NCBI RefSeq assembly: GCF_005116445.1
Contig: NZ_SWBQ01000003.1
Coordinates: forward strand, 186,001-250,000
Reading direction: 5' to 3'
Source of the DNA: Pedobacter frigoris
GTDB taxonomy: Bacteria; Bacteroidota; Bacteroidia; Sphingobacteriales; Sphingobacteriaceae
Length of the DNA: 64,000 nt
Shown: positions 1 through 8,427 of the stretch, one piece after another
How the letters are laid out: each line of letters begins with the position of its first letter
How positions within the stretch are numbered: the first letter of the stretch is position 1
The notes under the pieces: model-generated
What the model was told of the DNA's origin: nothing
What the model saw: only the letters and a program-made list of their open reading frames with translations
Databases searched by the model: none
Made by a program: the position numbers and the translations under genes

Positions 1-1084
1 CTCTAACTGAGCCGGTAAGCCAGTTGACCAGACTTTTCGGATTGTTCACTGCAACCAATGCAGTATTGAAATAATTCAATAATTCATGATCTTCAGAAAG
101 CATAGTTGCTTCTGAAACATTCATTCCATAATCATGTATCAGCTTTTTTGATATTTCCCGCGGCAAAGCCGGCATATCAAACTTCAGCTGGGCCAGCCAT
201 TCATCAGAGATGTGTATAGGTGCCAGATCAGGATCTGGAAAATACCGATAATCATTGGCTTCTTCTTTACTCCTCATTGGCGAAGTAGTGCCCTGGTCAG
301 CATCAAAATTCAGTGTACTCTGAATAATTTTTCCACCGGCAGAAATCACTTCAGCCTGACGGTTAAATTCAAAATCCATTGCCCTGCGTACATTCCTGAT
401 AGAGTTCAGGTTTTTCACTTCGCAGCGCGTACCAAACTCCATTGTTCCAAACGGACGAATTGAAATATTCGCGTCACAGCGTAAGCTACCTTCTTCCATA
501 TTTCCGTCACTTACATCTAAATGACGTACCAGTTTTCTCATTTCTGTAAGTAATGCTGAGGCTTCCTCCGAACTCCGTATATCTGGTTCTGTAACGATTT
601 CTATAAGTGGAACACCAGCCCTATTGAGATCTACATAAGAATATTGGTCATTCTGATCATGTATGCTTTTGCCCGCATCCTCCTCCAGATGGATTCTATT
701 GATACCTATTCTTTTTTCCTCTCCATTACTCAATACGACATCCAGATATCCATTCTGGCAAATAGGTTTGTTATCCTGAGTAATCTGATATCCCTTAGGC
801 AGATCGGCATAGAAGTAATTCTTTCGGTCAAAATAGTTGACCTGGTTAACCGTACAATTCAGTGCCAGCCCCATCCTTACGGCCTTAGCAACTACTTCTT
901 TGTTCAGCTTTGGAAGTGCGCCCGGCAAGGCCAGTGACACCGCTGAGATATGCTCATTCGGTCCAGCACCAAATTCAGCACTGTCTGAGGAGAATATTTT
1001 TGTTTGTGTATTTAGTTGTACGTGTATTTCCAAGCCAGATACCAGTTCATATACTGATGGGGAAACTTCGGTTTTCGTACTCAT
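1..1084 (-). CDS. gatB: Asp-tRNA(Asn)/Glu-tRNA(Gln) amidotransferase subunit B (partial, C-terminus outside window)
   Basis: GatB is the tRNA-binding and kinase-like subunit of the GatCAB amidotransferase, which converts misacylated Glu-tRNA(Gln) or Asp-tRNA(Asn) to the amidated form in the cytoplasm. Reading the minus strand from the ATG at 1084 gives about 361 residues. The opening is typical of GatB, including GLEIHVQLNTQTKIFSS, and later family segments ALPGALPKLN, YFYADLPKGYQITQ, LEEDAGKS, DLNRAGVPLIEIVTEPD, MRKLVRHLDVSDGNMEEGS and YRYFPDPDL are present. GatB is usually around 480 residues, so roughly the last quarter (the YqeY-like tail) lies left of the window. The gene stands alone on this side, and a possible -7 element lies at 1128-1135. 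Confidence 0.97.
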   Translation of the reverse strand, partial: MSTKTEVSPSVYELVSGLEIHVQLNTQTKIFSSDSAEFGAGPNEHISAVSLALPGALPKLNKEVVAKAVRMGLALNCTVNQVNYFDRKNYFYADLPKGYQITQDNKPICQNGYLDVVLSNGEEKRIGINRIHLEEDAGKSIHDQNDQYSYVDLNRAGVPLIEIVTEPDIRSSEEASALLTEMRKLVRHLDVSDGNMEEGSLRCDANISIRPFGTMEFGTRCEVKNLNSIRNVRRAMDFEFNRQAEVISAGGKIIQSTLNFDADQGTTSPMRSKEEANDYRYFPDPDLAPIHISDEWLAQLKFDMPALPREISKKLIHDYGMNVSEATMLSEDHELLNYFNTALVAVNNPKSLVNWLTGSVR

Positions 1085-1127
1085 TTATAGGCAATAATTT
1101 AACTTAAATCAATATGTATTGGACATA

Positions 1128-1135
1128 CAAACATA
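1128..1135 (-). promoter_or_regulatory. possible -7 promoter element for gatB
   Basis: On the minus strand this reads TATGTTTG, matching the Bacteroidota -7 consensus TAnnTTTG, 43 bases upstream of the gatB ATG. I see no convincing -33 TTTG or TTG at the usual 19-21 base spacing, so the call is tentative. Confidence 0.35.
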
Positions 1136-1236
1136 ACCATTTATGCGTTATTAATACAGCTTTGTAGTCATAATTATACTTATGGCACAAACTTTGAATT
1201 TAATATTACACACACAAATATTAAAACCACAATTCT

Positions 1237-1755
1237 ATGAAAAGACTAATTTTACTGGCGATGCTCGGATTGGCATTCTCTGTAGCACCTCCCGCAAAAG
1301 CTCAGGTAAATGTGAGCATCAACATCGGATCGCAGCCGCAATGGGGGCCCAGGGGTTATGACTATGTAGATTATTATTACATGCCGGAAATTGAAAGCTA
1401 CTATTCTGTTCCCACCAGACAATTCATTTATTATAGCGGCAACAGGTGGATCCATTCACGTTCGCTTCCATCAAGATATAGAAGTTACGATTTATACTCC
1501 GGAAGGAAATATGTAATCAATGCACCGCATCCTTATAGGAACCACAACGTGTATAAGGTAAAATACAACAAGCGTTATAGCAACCGGGGTCCTATTCATT
1601 ACAGCAACGACCGACATTATAAAAATAAAAATCAAGGCCGGGGGCATTACGAAAAAGATCGAGGACGTGGCAAAAAACGTGATAATGACAGATATGAAGG
1701 GAGAAGGGAGAGACGAGATCCTGGTATAGAGCGCATCATCAGACCCAGAGGATAA
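1237..1755 (+). CDS. small secreted basic protein of unknown function
   Basis: This 172-residue protein has a clear Sec signal peptide (residues 1-23: positive MKRL start, hydrophobic core, PAKAQ cleavage region). The mature part begins with a Tyr-rich segment (GYDYVDYYYMPEIESYY) followed by a conserved-looking block with YYSGNRWIHS and LPSRYRSYDLYSGRKYVIN. The last 60 residues are very rich in Arg, Lys, Gly and Asn and look disordered. Short secreted proteins of this kind recur in Bacteroidota as hypothetical proteins. The strong charge would suit binding to nucleic acid, LPS or another polyanion outside the inner membrane, but that is only inference. It is a single gene ended by a strong hairpin at 1761-1784. 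I do not recognise a named family. Confidence 0.75.
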   Translation: MKRLILLAMLGLAFSVAPPAKAQVNVSINIGSQPQWGPRGYDYVDYYYMPEIESYYSVPTRQFIYYSGNRWIHSRSLPSRYRSYDLYSGRKYVINAPHPYRNHNVYKVKYNKRYSNRGPIHYSNDRHYKNKNQGRGHYEKDRGRGKKRDNDRYEGRRERRDPGIERIIRPRG

Positions 1756-1760
1756 AAAGA

Positions 1761-1784
1761 AAGGCCGGACATCTGTCCGGCCTT
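1761..1784. terminator. bidirectional intrinsic terminator
   Basis: Two 11-base arms (1761-1771 and 1774-1784) form a perfect GC-rich inverted repeat. The hairpin sits between the convergent genes ending at 1755 (plus) and 1789 (minus), and a run of A on the left gives a T-rich tail for minus-strand transcripts. Confidence 0.85.
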
Positions 1785-1788
1785 TATA

Positions 1789-2196
1789 CTAATAACTCAA
1801 TTTCACTGCTGCAGCTATTGATGTATTGATTTGTTGCTTGTCCTGTACATAATTACTCAGGGATTCAAGTAAGTGATCGTATGATTTACTATTACTGATC
1901 TGGCAAAGTACCTGATGCCTCACTGCAACGTTTAAATAAATGCCGACGTCACTTCCAATTTTAAGATGTCTGCTATGCTTAAATAAAGTGGCAAAGACAT
2001 CTTTCACTATTATACGCGACTCCTCTTCATTTCTAAGAATCTTAAAAGTCGAAATATAAAGTGTCTTCCAATATTTTTCATAAATCAAACCAGCCGCACA
2101 CTCATCCCCTTTTTCGAACAAAGAAAGTAACTGTTCATCTGTAAGTCCTGAATATCTTTCATATTGAGATGCACTATCAATTTTACCCGGTTCCAT
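1789..2196 (-). CDS. truncated ECF sigma factor, region 2 only
   Basis: The 135 residues match the first half of FecI-like ECF sigma factors. LSLFEKGDECAAGLIYEKYW and LYISTFKILRNEEES followed by VKDVFATLF align by eye with LSLFKRGDQSAFKLIYERYW and IVQEVFISFL of the intact factor at 13135-13722. The -10-binding, core-binding region 2 is therefore present. The protein stops within the linker (INTSIAAAVKLSY), just where the intact paralogues continue into region 4 with LPQKMKEVFELS. No region 4 sequence follows; the terminator hairpin lies directly downstream. The reading frame is otherwise clean. It may be a decaying remnant, or a region-2-only protein that competes for core RNA polymerase. It sits just beyond the terminator (2215-2246) of the SusCD/TlpA operon. 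Confidence 0.7.
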   Translation of the reverse strand: MEPGKIDSASQYERYSGLTDEQLLSLFEKGDECAAGLIYEKYWKTLYISTFKILRNEEESRIIVKDVFATLFKHSRHLKIGSDVGIYLNVAVRHQVLCQISNSKSYDHLLESLSNYVQDKQQINTSIAAAVKLSY

Positions 2197-2210
2197 TCAA
2201 TTAATAATTT

Positions 2211-2246
2211 AAAAATTTGCCCTTATACCTAAATACAAGGGCAAAT
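2211..2246 (-). terminator. intrinsic terminator of the SusCD/TlpA operon
   Basis: Arms 2215-2224 and 2237-2246 form a perfect 10-base inverted repeat with a 12-base loop. In the minus-strand direction the second arm runs into a T-rich tail (TTTTTAAATT). It lies about 64 bases after the last TlpA stop codon. Confidence 0.75.
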
Positions 2247-2309
2247 ATAATAAAGTCTACTTACTTAGTAGTATTTAATTTAAATTATTTTTACCTGGGA
2301 TATTTCCTG

Positions 2310-3476
2310 CTATTTCATCATCTCTTTTATCTGAGCGATGGTTACGTTTTCTGCCACAACTACGCCTTTTTCATCCAGCAGGAACATCGCCGGAATCGTG
2401 CGGATTTTCCAGGCTGCTGAAGTGGCTCCTTTATCCAGGTAGCTTGGCCATTTCAACTGCTCTTCTTTTTCAGCTTTCAACCAGTCTGATTCTTTTTTGT
2501 CGATAGAAATGCTCACGATTTGTAGTCCTTTCTTATTCATTTCCTCATACAAAGCCTTTAAAGCGGGAATAGATTTGCGACAAGGCTGACACCATGATGC
2601 CCAAAAATCTACCAGCGTATATTTATTTCCTTTCACCAGTTGACCTAGCGCGGCATCTTTCTTATCATTGGTGGCAGCTTCAAAGACCGGTGCTCTCTGA
2701 CCTAAAAAGCCTTTAGGGAACAGCTCTTCTTTTATCTTCTGTCCGTAATAGCTTTCCTGAGCTGTTTTAGATAAGGAACTAAATAGCGGTTTTTGTTCTG
2801 GTGTGAAATATGCATAAGCATTCAGCATCAGGAATGCGCCCCACCAGGAATCCTTATGTGCAGTGATCAGGTCGGTAGATGTCTTGGTTACATTTGCAAA
2901 GAAAGCTTTTTCTTCAGCCTCAAATGTTTTGTAAGCCTCTGTTTTGTACAGGGAATCCAGTTTTGCATTGTTTTTATCTCTTCTTGCAGCGCCAACCTGT
3001 TTCGCGATGGCCTCTCCCCTTTTATTGTAGGCGATGTGATCATCATTTAATTTTTCTCTGTAAGCAACCTTTTTCAGGTAGGCTTCATGAATCGGGCTTC
3101 CGATAACTTTCAGATCTTTGAGATCCAAAAATTTATTACCACTTCGTTCGGTTAGGTCTGCCTTAGCACTAACTGCTACTTTGGAAGTGGTGTTGTCTAT
3201 CATCACCTGGCAGCCACCATAATATCCTTTAGCTGCTATCCTGAACAACCTCGGTTCTTTTACTGATCCGCTAAATGTAAATCGGCCATTTTTTACCGGA
3301 ATGCTGGCTATTGCTTTTTCATCATCATGCGAGCCTGATGGGATCAGTTCTAGTACGGTTCCGTCAGACAGTCCAGTAAATGTCCCTGTAATGGTATAAC
3401 CCGGAGGTTTTGCTGCCAGCGTTACCAGTCCGCACAACAGCAGCAAAAATGTATACGTGATTTTAATTGATTTCAT
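2310..3476 (-). CDS. TlpA-like thiol-disulfide oxidoreductase with DUF4369-type N-terminus (CQPC)
   Basis: This 388-residue exported protein starts with a signal peptide (MKSIKITYTFLLLLCGLVTLAAK). Residues about 28-130 (YTITGTFTGLSDGTVLELIP and onward) form the beta-rich DUF4369-type domain common at the N-terminus of Bacteroidota TlpA proteins. A helical linker follows, then a thioredoxin-fold TlpA/AhpC domain from about 255 to the end. The active site is WASWCQPCRKS with cysteines at about 296 and 299, and the cis-Pro segment IRTIPAMFLLD is intact. The usual TlpA motif is CGPC; Gln in the first middle position is less common and may alter redox potential. It is the last gene of the SusCD operon and a paralogue of the gene just upstream. 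Likely role: reducing disulfides in the periplasm or at the outer membrane, with the substrate unknown. Confidence 0.9.
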   Translation of the reverse strand: MKSIKITYTFLLLLCGLVTLAAKPPGYTITGTFTGLSDGTVLELIPSGSHDDEKAIASIPVKNGRFTFSGSVKEPRLFRIAAKGYYGGCQVMIDNTTSKVAVSAKADLTERSGNKFLDLKDLKVIGSPIHEAYLKKVAYREKLNDDHIAYNKRGEAIAKQVGAARRDKNNAKLDSLYKTEAYKTFEAEEKAFFANVTKTSTDLITAHKDSWWGAFLMLNAYAYFTPEQKPLFSSLSKTAQESYYGQKIKEELFPKGFLGQRAPVFEAATNDKKDAALGQLVKGNKYTLVDFWASWCQPCRKSIPALKALYEEMNKKGLQIVSISIDKKESDWLKAEKEEQLKWPSYLDKGATSAAWKIRTIPAMFLLDEKGVVVAENVTIAQIKEMMK

Positions 3477-3484
3477 ATGTTTAT

Positions 3485-4582
3485 TTATTTGAAGATTGTT
3501 GCCAGTTTCTTTTCCAAAGCATCACCCCTAAGGTCTTTCGCGATGATTTTACCGTCTGCATCTACCAGAAAACTGGTAGGGATAGATTTGATTCCATATT
3601 CCGCGGCCAGGTCACTTTTCCAGCCTTTTAGATCAGATGCATGTAACCAGGTCAGCTGATCTGCGGCAATGGCTTTTTCCCAGTTTGCCTTTTTATCATC
3701 CAGTGAAACACCCAGAATTTCAAAGCCTTTATCGTGGTATTTAGCATAAGCCTTTACCAGGTTAGGATTTTCCTTACGACAAGGACCACACCAGCTGGCC
3801 CAAAAATCAACAAGAACTACCTTGCCTTTTAAGGAAGACAACTTCAATGGTTTGCCATCTATGTCCGGCAGAGTGAAATCAGGTTTCACACCAATACCAG
3901 TTTTTGCGGCGATCCTGAGTGATTCACCAAGCTCTTTTCCATAAAATGAATTCTTTCCTTTAGCGGATAAAGCGGCATAGTTTAGTTTTGCCTGCTCAGG
4001 GTTCGGATAGTTAACAAATCTGTCTGTGATGATAAATGGCGCCATTGATGAAGAGGGATATTTCTTTACAAAGGACTGGACAGAATCAATGAGACGTTTA
4101 TTCAATTTCTCAAATTCAGCGTCGACATAACTTCTGTCGCCATTCTTGTCTATTTTGGTAATACTGTCCCCCATCTTATACAATACACCTGCTCGCGCAG
4201 TGATTGTAGCCCAGCCTTGACTCCACTCTTCCCACAATTTCTGCTCGCCAGCACCAACAATCATGGCCTGGTTCAACTTATCCAGATCTCCATTGATCTG
4301 GATTTTTTCATTAGGCTGAATGACAATTGTTTTATACTGACGTCCGAAACGCAAACCATATAATAAAGTACCGGGTGTATTTCCTTTAAAACTGAAAGCA
4401 CCATCTACGGCTACCGTAGAATCAGCTATATTTTTGCCACCTGCAGAAGCTGTAAGAAATACTTTTCCATTGCCTAAGCCATTTATTTTACCTTCAACGG
4501 TAAAATTGGTTTGTGCAATTACTGCTCTACTGAACAGAAATTGACTGATTAATATAAATGCGATGCTAGATATATTCTTCAT
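3485..4582 (-). CDS. TlpA-like thiol-disulfide oxidoreductase with DUF4369-type N-terminus (CGPC)
   Basis: I start at the ATG at 4582 (MKNISSIAFILISQFLF, a good signal peptide ending near VIAQ). An ATG 27 bases further upstream would overlap the preceding gene. The 365-residue protein has the same plan as its downstream paralogue: a DUF4369-type domain (NFTVEGKINGLGNGKVFL), a helical middle, then a TlpA domain beginning FTLPDIDGKPLKLSSLKGK. It carries the canonical active site WASWCGPCRKE (cysteines about 265 and 268) and a cis-Pro loop (IKSIPTSFLVD). Only 8 bases separate it from the next gene, so the two are co-transcribed. Known TlpA proteins reduce protein thiols in the periplasm; what this pair acts on is not evident. 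Confidence 0.9.
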   Translation of the reverse strand: MKNISSIAFILISQFLFSRAVIAQTNFTVEGKINGLGNGKVFLTASAGGKNIADSTVAVDGAFSFKGNTPGTLLYGLRFGRQYKTIVIQPNEKIQINGDLDKLNQAMIVGAGEQKLWEEWSQGWATITARAGVLYKMGDSITKIDKNGDRSYVDAEFEKLNKRLIDSVQSFVKKYPSSSMAPFIITDRFVNYPNPEQAKLNYAALSAKGKNSFYGKELGESLRIAAKTGIGVKPDFTLPDIDGKPLKLSSLKGKVVLVDFWASWCGPCRKENPNLVKAYAKYHDKGFEILGVSLDDKKANWEKAIAADQLTWLHASDLKGWKSDLAAEYGIKSIPTSFLVDADGKIIAKDLRGDALEKKLATIFK

Positions 4583-4592
4583 TTGTTTCTTA

Positions 4593-6137
4593 TTAATATT
4601 TATAAGCAATGTCTATTATTTTATTAAAGCCAGTAACCATATTGGTGTAAGTACCAATAGCACCAACAGTGTTAATGGAGAAAAAATACACCTTACCTAC
4701 AGTACCGTTCCAAGTTGCAACAGCCAGTTTCGCCCCTGTTTTGTCTATAAAATACTTGGCATACTTAATTGAAGTTATATTCTCTCCCGCTGGGAAATTA
4801 TACGTTTCAACCACAGCGTTTGAACTAGTCTCATATCGGAAAAGTGCATTTCCAGTTCCATAGTAGATATGTGGTGTACTCGTAGATCCTGCAGCTGCAC
4901 TAAAATTCAATATACCCGGCGCATTTATAGCTGTTTTCGCCAAAGTAATGACCGGCGCTGCCGTAGTGTTTTTGGTTTTGTAACGAAGGAGGTAGGGCTG
5001 ATTACCTGAATCCCGCATAATGGCATTGTAATCATTAATTACATCTGCTGAATCCTGAAACAACATGGTCATTCCTACATTGTTCATATCGAACACACTA
5101 CTTACACCTGTACTCGCACCTGCAGGAAAAGCTTCTAAGGTACCCGCCACAGGTGTTGGATTATACGCCTGTATGCGATAGAAACGTTTATCAATATTGT
5201 CGTAAACAATAGCTGGAAAAGTCTCTCCGCCAACTGCAAAAGGTGCTAGAGAGTAATTGCGGTTACCTTGTGGATTAAGCGCAATGTCTCCCCATTTTTT
5301 TACGCCCGGAAATCCACCTACAAGGTTGCTGTGTAATTTTCCATCGTTGATAGCAACTCCCAAAGCAGGTGACCTGACACCGCTATAAGTATATTGGCTT
5401 GTCCAGGTCATTACGGTAGGATTTATTACAGCCGGAGTACTAAAAAAAAGAAAGCTGTAATCGAACTTCTTTATCATAGTTAGGTAGTTATATTCCTGAC
5501 TACCCTGATCAGCCAGGATATATAGGCGTTTTCCTGTAGCAGAGATATCATCTGTAACGGGAAATGGACTAATCTCCAGCTTCCTTGGTCCTATTATAGC
5601 AGCAGTATTCCGGTCATTATAAATACCGTGCTCAGCATTGTAGTCCGTAAAAATAAAGGACAGATCGCCTTTCCCTGCCTTATCTTCCAATACCAGCCAG
5701 CCTATGGCGTATTTATTGCCCACCATCACATTGTAATTGAGGTAAGAACTCACACCTGTTTGTTTATCTGTCGCTTTCAATCTGACAATAAATGGCTCAC
5801 CTAAAGTGAAAACATCTGGCTTCACCACTATTTTCAGTTCATAGGTTTTAGCAATCTCATCCCGTGGTGCTGCCAGGCTGACTGCTCCATTGTTATTATA
5901 CAATAACCAGGTAAATTCCAGATTTTCTATATTTTGAGCCATGCTTTGGCTCAAAGTTGGCTTCAGTTTGAGACTGTCGCCCTGATAAATGATTATCTGT
6001 GAGGCGGTCTTTGGATCGCTTAGCTCGACTTTATTAATTGTTTCTATGTTGGTGTTGCTGTCGTCTTTATAGCAACTGCTTAACAATACTGTTCCGAAGA
6101 AAAGTAGTGTTATAATATTTATATAGTTAAATTTCAT
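4593..6137 (-). CDS. PKD-like family lipoprotein of a SusCD locus
   Basis: This 514-residue lipoprotein has a signal peptide with lipobox LLSSC (Cys at about 22), so it is probably anchored to the outer membrane. The N-terminal 120 residues resemble Ig/PKD-like folds (QIIIYQGDSLKLKPTLSQS, FTWLLYNNNGAVSL). The remainder contains repeated blade-like segments (YAIGWLVLEDKAGKGDLSFIF, RKLEISPFPVTD, KRLYILADQGSQEYNYL), suggesting a propeller-like or extended beta domain. This family regularly accompanies SusC, SusD and DUF4843 genes in Bacteroidota. It probably forms part of the surface receptor complex or binds the ligand, but no catalytic motif is visible. Confidence 0.8.
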   Translation of the reverse strand: MKFNYINIITLLFFGTVLLSSCYKDDSNTNIETINKVELSDPKTASQIIIYQGDSLKLKPTLSQSMAQNIENLEFTWLLYNNNGAVSLAAPRDEIAKTYELKIVVKPDVFTLGEPFIVRLKATDKQTGVSSYLNYNVMVGNKYAIGWLVLEDKAGKGDLSFIFTDYNAEHGIYNDRNTAAIIGPRKLEISPFPVTDDISATGKRLYILADQGSQEYNYLTMIKKFDYSFLFFSTPAVINPTVMTWTSQYTYSGVRSPALGVAINDGKLHSNLVGGFPGVKKWGDIALNPQGNRNYSLAPFAVGGETFPAIVYDNIDKRFYRIQAYNPTPVAGTLEAFPAGASTGVSSVFDMNNVGMTMLFQDSADVINDYNAIMRDSGNQPYLLRYKTKNTTAAPVITLAKTAINAPGILNFSAAAGSTSTPHIYYGTGNALFRYETSSNAVVETYNFPAGENITSIKYAKYFIDKTGAKLAVATWNGTVGKVYFFSINTVGAIGTYTNMVTGFNKIIDIAYKY

Positions 6138-6178
6138 TGTCGTTTTGCTTTAAATAGTTCATGATTAAAAACCGTCCT

Positions 6179-6868
6179 CTATGGAAAAAATACTTGCTGT
6201 CCGAATTCGTCTATCAGGGCACCATTCTGCTGATTATATTCAAGCAACGCATTTCTCGCCTTTTGGGATAGGAAACGTGAATCTTGCGGCAACGGACCAG
6301 AATTCCAGTTTGTTTTGCCAGTAACGGCAATCAGGAATCTGAATTTAACTTCAGAATAAGTACCGAAATAAGCAGCCCAGGTGCTTTCCCAGTTACTGGG
6401 CTTTGTCAATATATCTGTAAGGGTAAATTTGTAACGCAAGCGGCTTGGATAACCTGGTTTAAAATCTGAGTTTTCAGTAACCATCAGATTTACAGTAAGT
6501 GTACTATCTTTTAATCCAGCTCTACGATAAACGTAAATTGGTATTCGGGCACTGAATGTATTGGCTTTGATCACTGCATTACCTACTTTATAATGGTAAC
6601 CAGCCTTACCGGTGCTTGTAGCCGTCGGTACAAAATTGATAGTCCTGTCTTTATCAGATGCCTTGCCAATGATACGGAAATTCACCATAATGGAATCACT
6701 TAGCAAGCTTGCCGGACTTGCAGCAAATGTATAATCCGTGCTATCTGGTATAGACTCCACATACACCATATCTGCCTCATTATAAAGCAATTCTTTATTC
6801 TTGGTACAAGAAGCCATGATGACCGCAGGGAGCAGCACCATCAGAAAATTCTTCAATATCTTTTTCAT
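6179..6868 (-). CDS. DUF4843 domain lipoprotein
   Basis: I chose the start at 6868 (MKKILKNFLMVLLPAVIMASC), which gives a compact lipoprotein signal with Cys at about 21. An ATG at 6889 in the same frame is possible. The roughly 229-residue protein has the features of DUF4843: LLYNEADMVYVESIPDSTDYTF near the N-terminus, then a Calx-beta-like region (VNFRIIGKASDKDRTINF, YRRAGLKDSTLTVNL) and a C-terminal part resembling DUF4929-type accessory proteins (WAAYFGTYSEVKFRFL). Proteins of this type are encoded after SusD in many hydrolase-poor loci. The role is unknown; a surface ligand-binding or structural function is inferred from position and lipidation. Confidence 0.82.
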   Translation of the reverse strand: MKKILKNFLMVLLPAVIMASCTKNKELLYNEADMVYVESIPDSTDYTFAASPASLLSDSIMVNFRIIGKASDKDRTINFVPTATSTGKAGYHYKVGNAVIKANTFSARIPIYVYRRAGLKDSTLTVNLMVTENSDFKPGYPSRLRYKFTLTDILTKPSNWESTWAAYFGTYSEVKFRFLIAVTGKTNWNSGPLPQDSRFLSQKARNALLEYNQQNGALIDEFGQQVFFP

Positions 6869-6932
6869 CTCTATAATTTTATTTTTCATTAGAAACTATT
6901 TTTATAGCTTCCTATTTTCTCATGTGATGTAT

Positions 6933-8417
6933 TTAATTGCCGGCCAAGCCGAATTCCAATTCGTCATTTGGTATAGGGAAAACATATTTTGCTGTCGTCA
7001 TCGGATTTGATATTCCATCAGGCAATGTCAAAACGTTCATACGTTTATAATAAAACCAAAGTTGCCCCTCTGCGTAGAAATCCTTACGGTATTCAAACTG
7101 GATCTCCGTATCAAATGCGGCTTGTGTCGCTGGCGCAGGCAGTTCAGGAATCAAACGATTAGTACGAACAACATTTAAATAGGAAATTCCTTCCTGAATG
7201 GTTGCTGAAGCTTCCGCCGCGATGTAATACATTTCAGATAATTTGATCAATGGTATTAGCCTTTGCTTTACATTCGTCGGTGCATCGCTCCAATACTTTT
7301 TTGTATATACCGTTGTAGAAGCAATCTCGTTCCACAAGCTCTTCGAGGCACCGGGTCTGCGCACGTCAGTACCGTAGCCAACTAATGAGGCTTGATAGGT
7401 CGCATCCAATTTTGCTCTTGTAGACCATAGATCTGTTGTTTCGCCAGTAGTAGTGGTGTTTTTAAAAACATCGTCGGCCCGCGCTTTCAAAGAAGACACA
7501 TAAATAGAGAAAATATGCTCACTGGTAAAAGTGAGGTCTGAGGCTGTTGAACCAGCATCAACATTAATCTCCGCCGAGGTAATGAACTTAAATTTGGTAC
7601 TTTGTATTACTTCCTTTGAATATTTTAAGGCATTTGGCTTATCTCCTTTATATAAATATAAACGTGCCAGCAATGCCTTTACCGCCCAATAATTCATATG
7701 ATTTTGTCGATATTGCAGGAAAAGGTCGGCGTTGGTACTTCCCTGGTTACCCACAATCTGATCAATCTCCTGATTGGAGGATAACAAAGATTCAGCCTCT
7801 TTAAGGTCAGCTTCGCAGTTAGCTATCACCTCGCCCAATGTAAGTCTGGTTTGCGGAGTTACTGTAAATGACTTCAGATAAGCAACTGAAGGTTTGCCTG
7901 CATTTGCTCCATTGTCATAGCGTTCTGAGAACAAACGTGCCAAATCGAAATGAATATATGCCCTCATAGCCAACGCCTCTCCTTTAATGATATTGAGCGT
8001 ATTATCATCTAAAACCCCCTCGCTGTTGTCAATATTTTTAAGAATAAAGTTTGCCTGGGAAACTATCTTGTACTGACTATTGAAAATAACTGATATCGCT
8101 GTTTGAACTTCGCTATCTGTATAGATATAACGGGCCGTTTTTCCAATCAATGTATTGGTAGCCGATTTATTTTCGTAACGTTGAGCCAGTATGTCCAAAA
8201 ATCGATAACTGAGCTGACCGCCATAATTGCTAATTTCAGCTGCACTTTGATAAATACCAAAGAGTGCATCGACATAACCCTGACGGGTGCTGAACTGTTT
8301 GGCTTCTTTTACCTGTGTCTTTGGGTCTACATCAAGCCACTTTTTGCAAGATGAAAATGACAACAATAAGCCGAAAAGGTAAACTGGTAATAATATGGTT
8401 ATATTTTTTAGCTTCAT
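6933..8417 (-). CDS. RagB/SusD family nutrient-binding outer-membrane lipoprotein
   Basis: SusD proteins are surface lipoproteins that cap the SusC channel and capture ligand. The start at 8417 gives MKLKNITILLPVYLF and lipobox SFSSC (Cys at about 23), followed by KKWLDVDPKTQV, the classic SusD opening. An upstream ATG would run into the end of the SusC gene. TPR-like helices are seen as EALAMRAYIHFDLARLFSERYD (about 150-175) and WAVKALLARLYLYKGDKPNALKYSKEVI. The C-terminus contains IQFEYRKDFYAEGQLWFYYKRM and ends YVFPIPNDELEFGLAGN, both hallmarks of the family. Length (494) is normal. It lies 10 bases from the SusC stop, so the two are translated from one message. Confidence 0.95.
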   Translation of the reverse strand: MKLKNITILLPVYLFGLLLSFSSCKKWLDVDPKTQVKEAKQFSTRQGYVDALFGIYQSAAEISNYGGQLSYRFLDILAQRYENKSATNTLIGKTARYIYTDSEVQTAISVIFNSQYKIVSQANFILKNIDNSEGVLDDNTLNIIKGEALAMRAYIHFDLARLFSERYDNGANAGKPSVAYLKSFTVTPQTRLTLGEVIANCEADLKEAESLLSSNQEIDQIVGNQGSTNADLFLQYRQNHMNYWAVKALLARLYLYKGDKPNALKYSKEVIQSTKFKFITSAEINVDAGSTASDLTFTSEHIFSIYVSSLKARADDVFKNTTTTGETTDLWSTRAKLDATYQASLVGYGTDVRRPGASKSLWNEIASTTVYTKKYWSDAPTNVKQRLIPLIKLSEMYYIAAEASATIQEGISYLNVVRTNRLIPELPAPATQAAFDTEIQFEYRKDFYAEGQLWFYYKRMNVLTLPDGISNPMTTAKYVFPIPNDELEFGLAGN

Positions 8418-8427
8418 GATATTTCTA

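Noticed and set aside
1761..2246. Region around the truncated sigma considered as a transposon scar
   Set aside because: The two inverted repeats are ordinary terminators with different sequences; there are no target duplications or transposase remnants.
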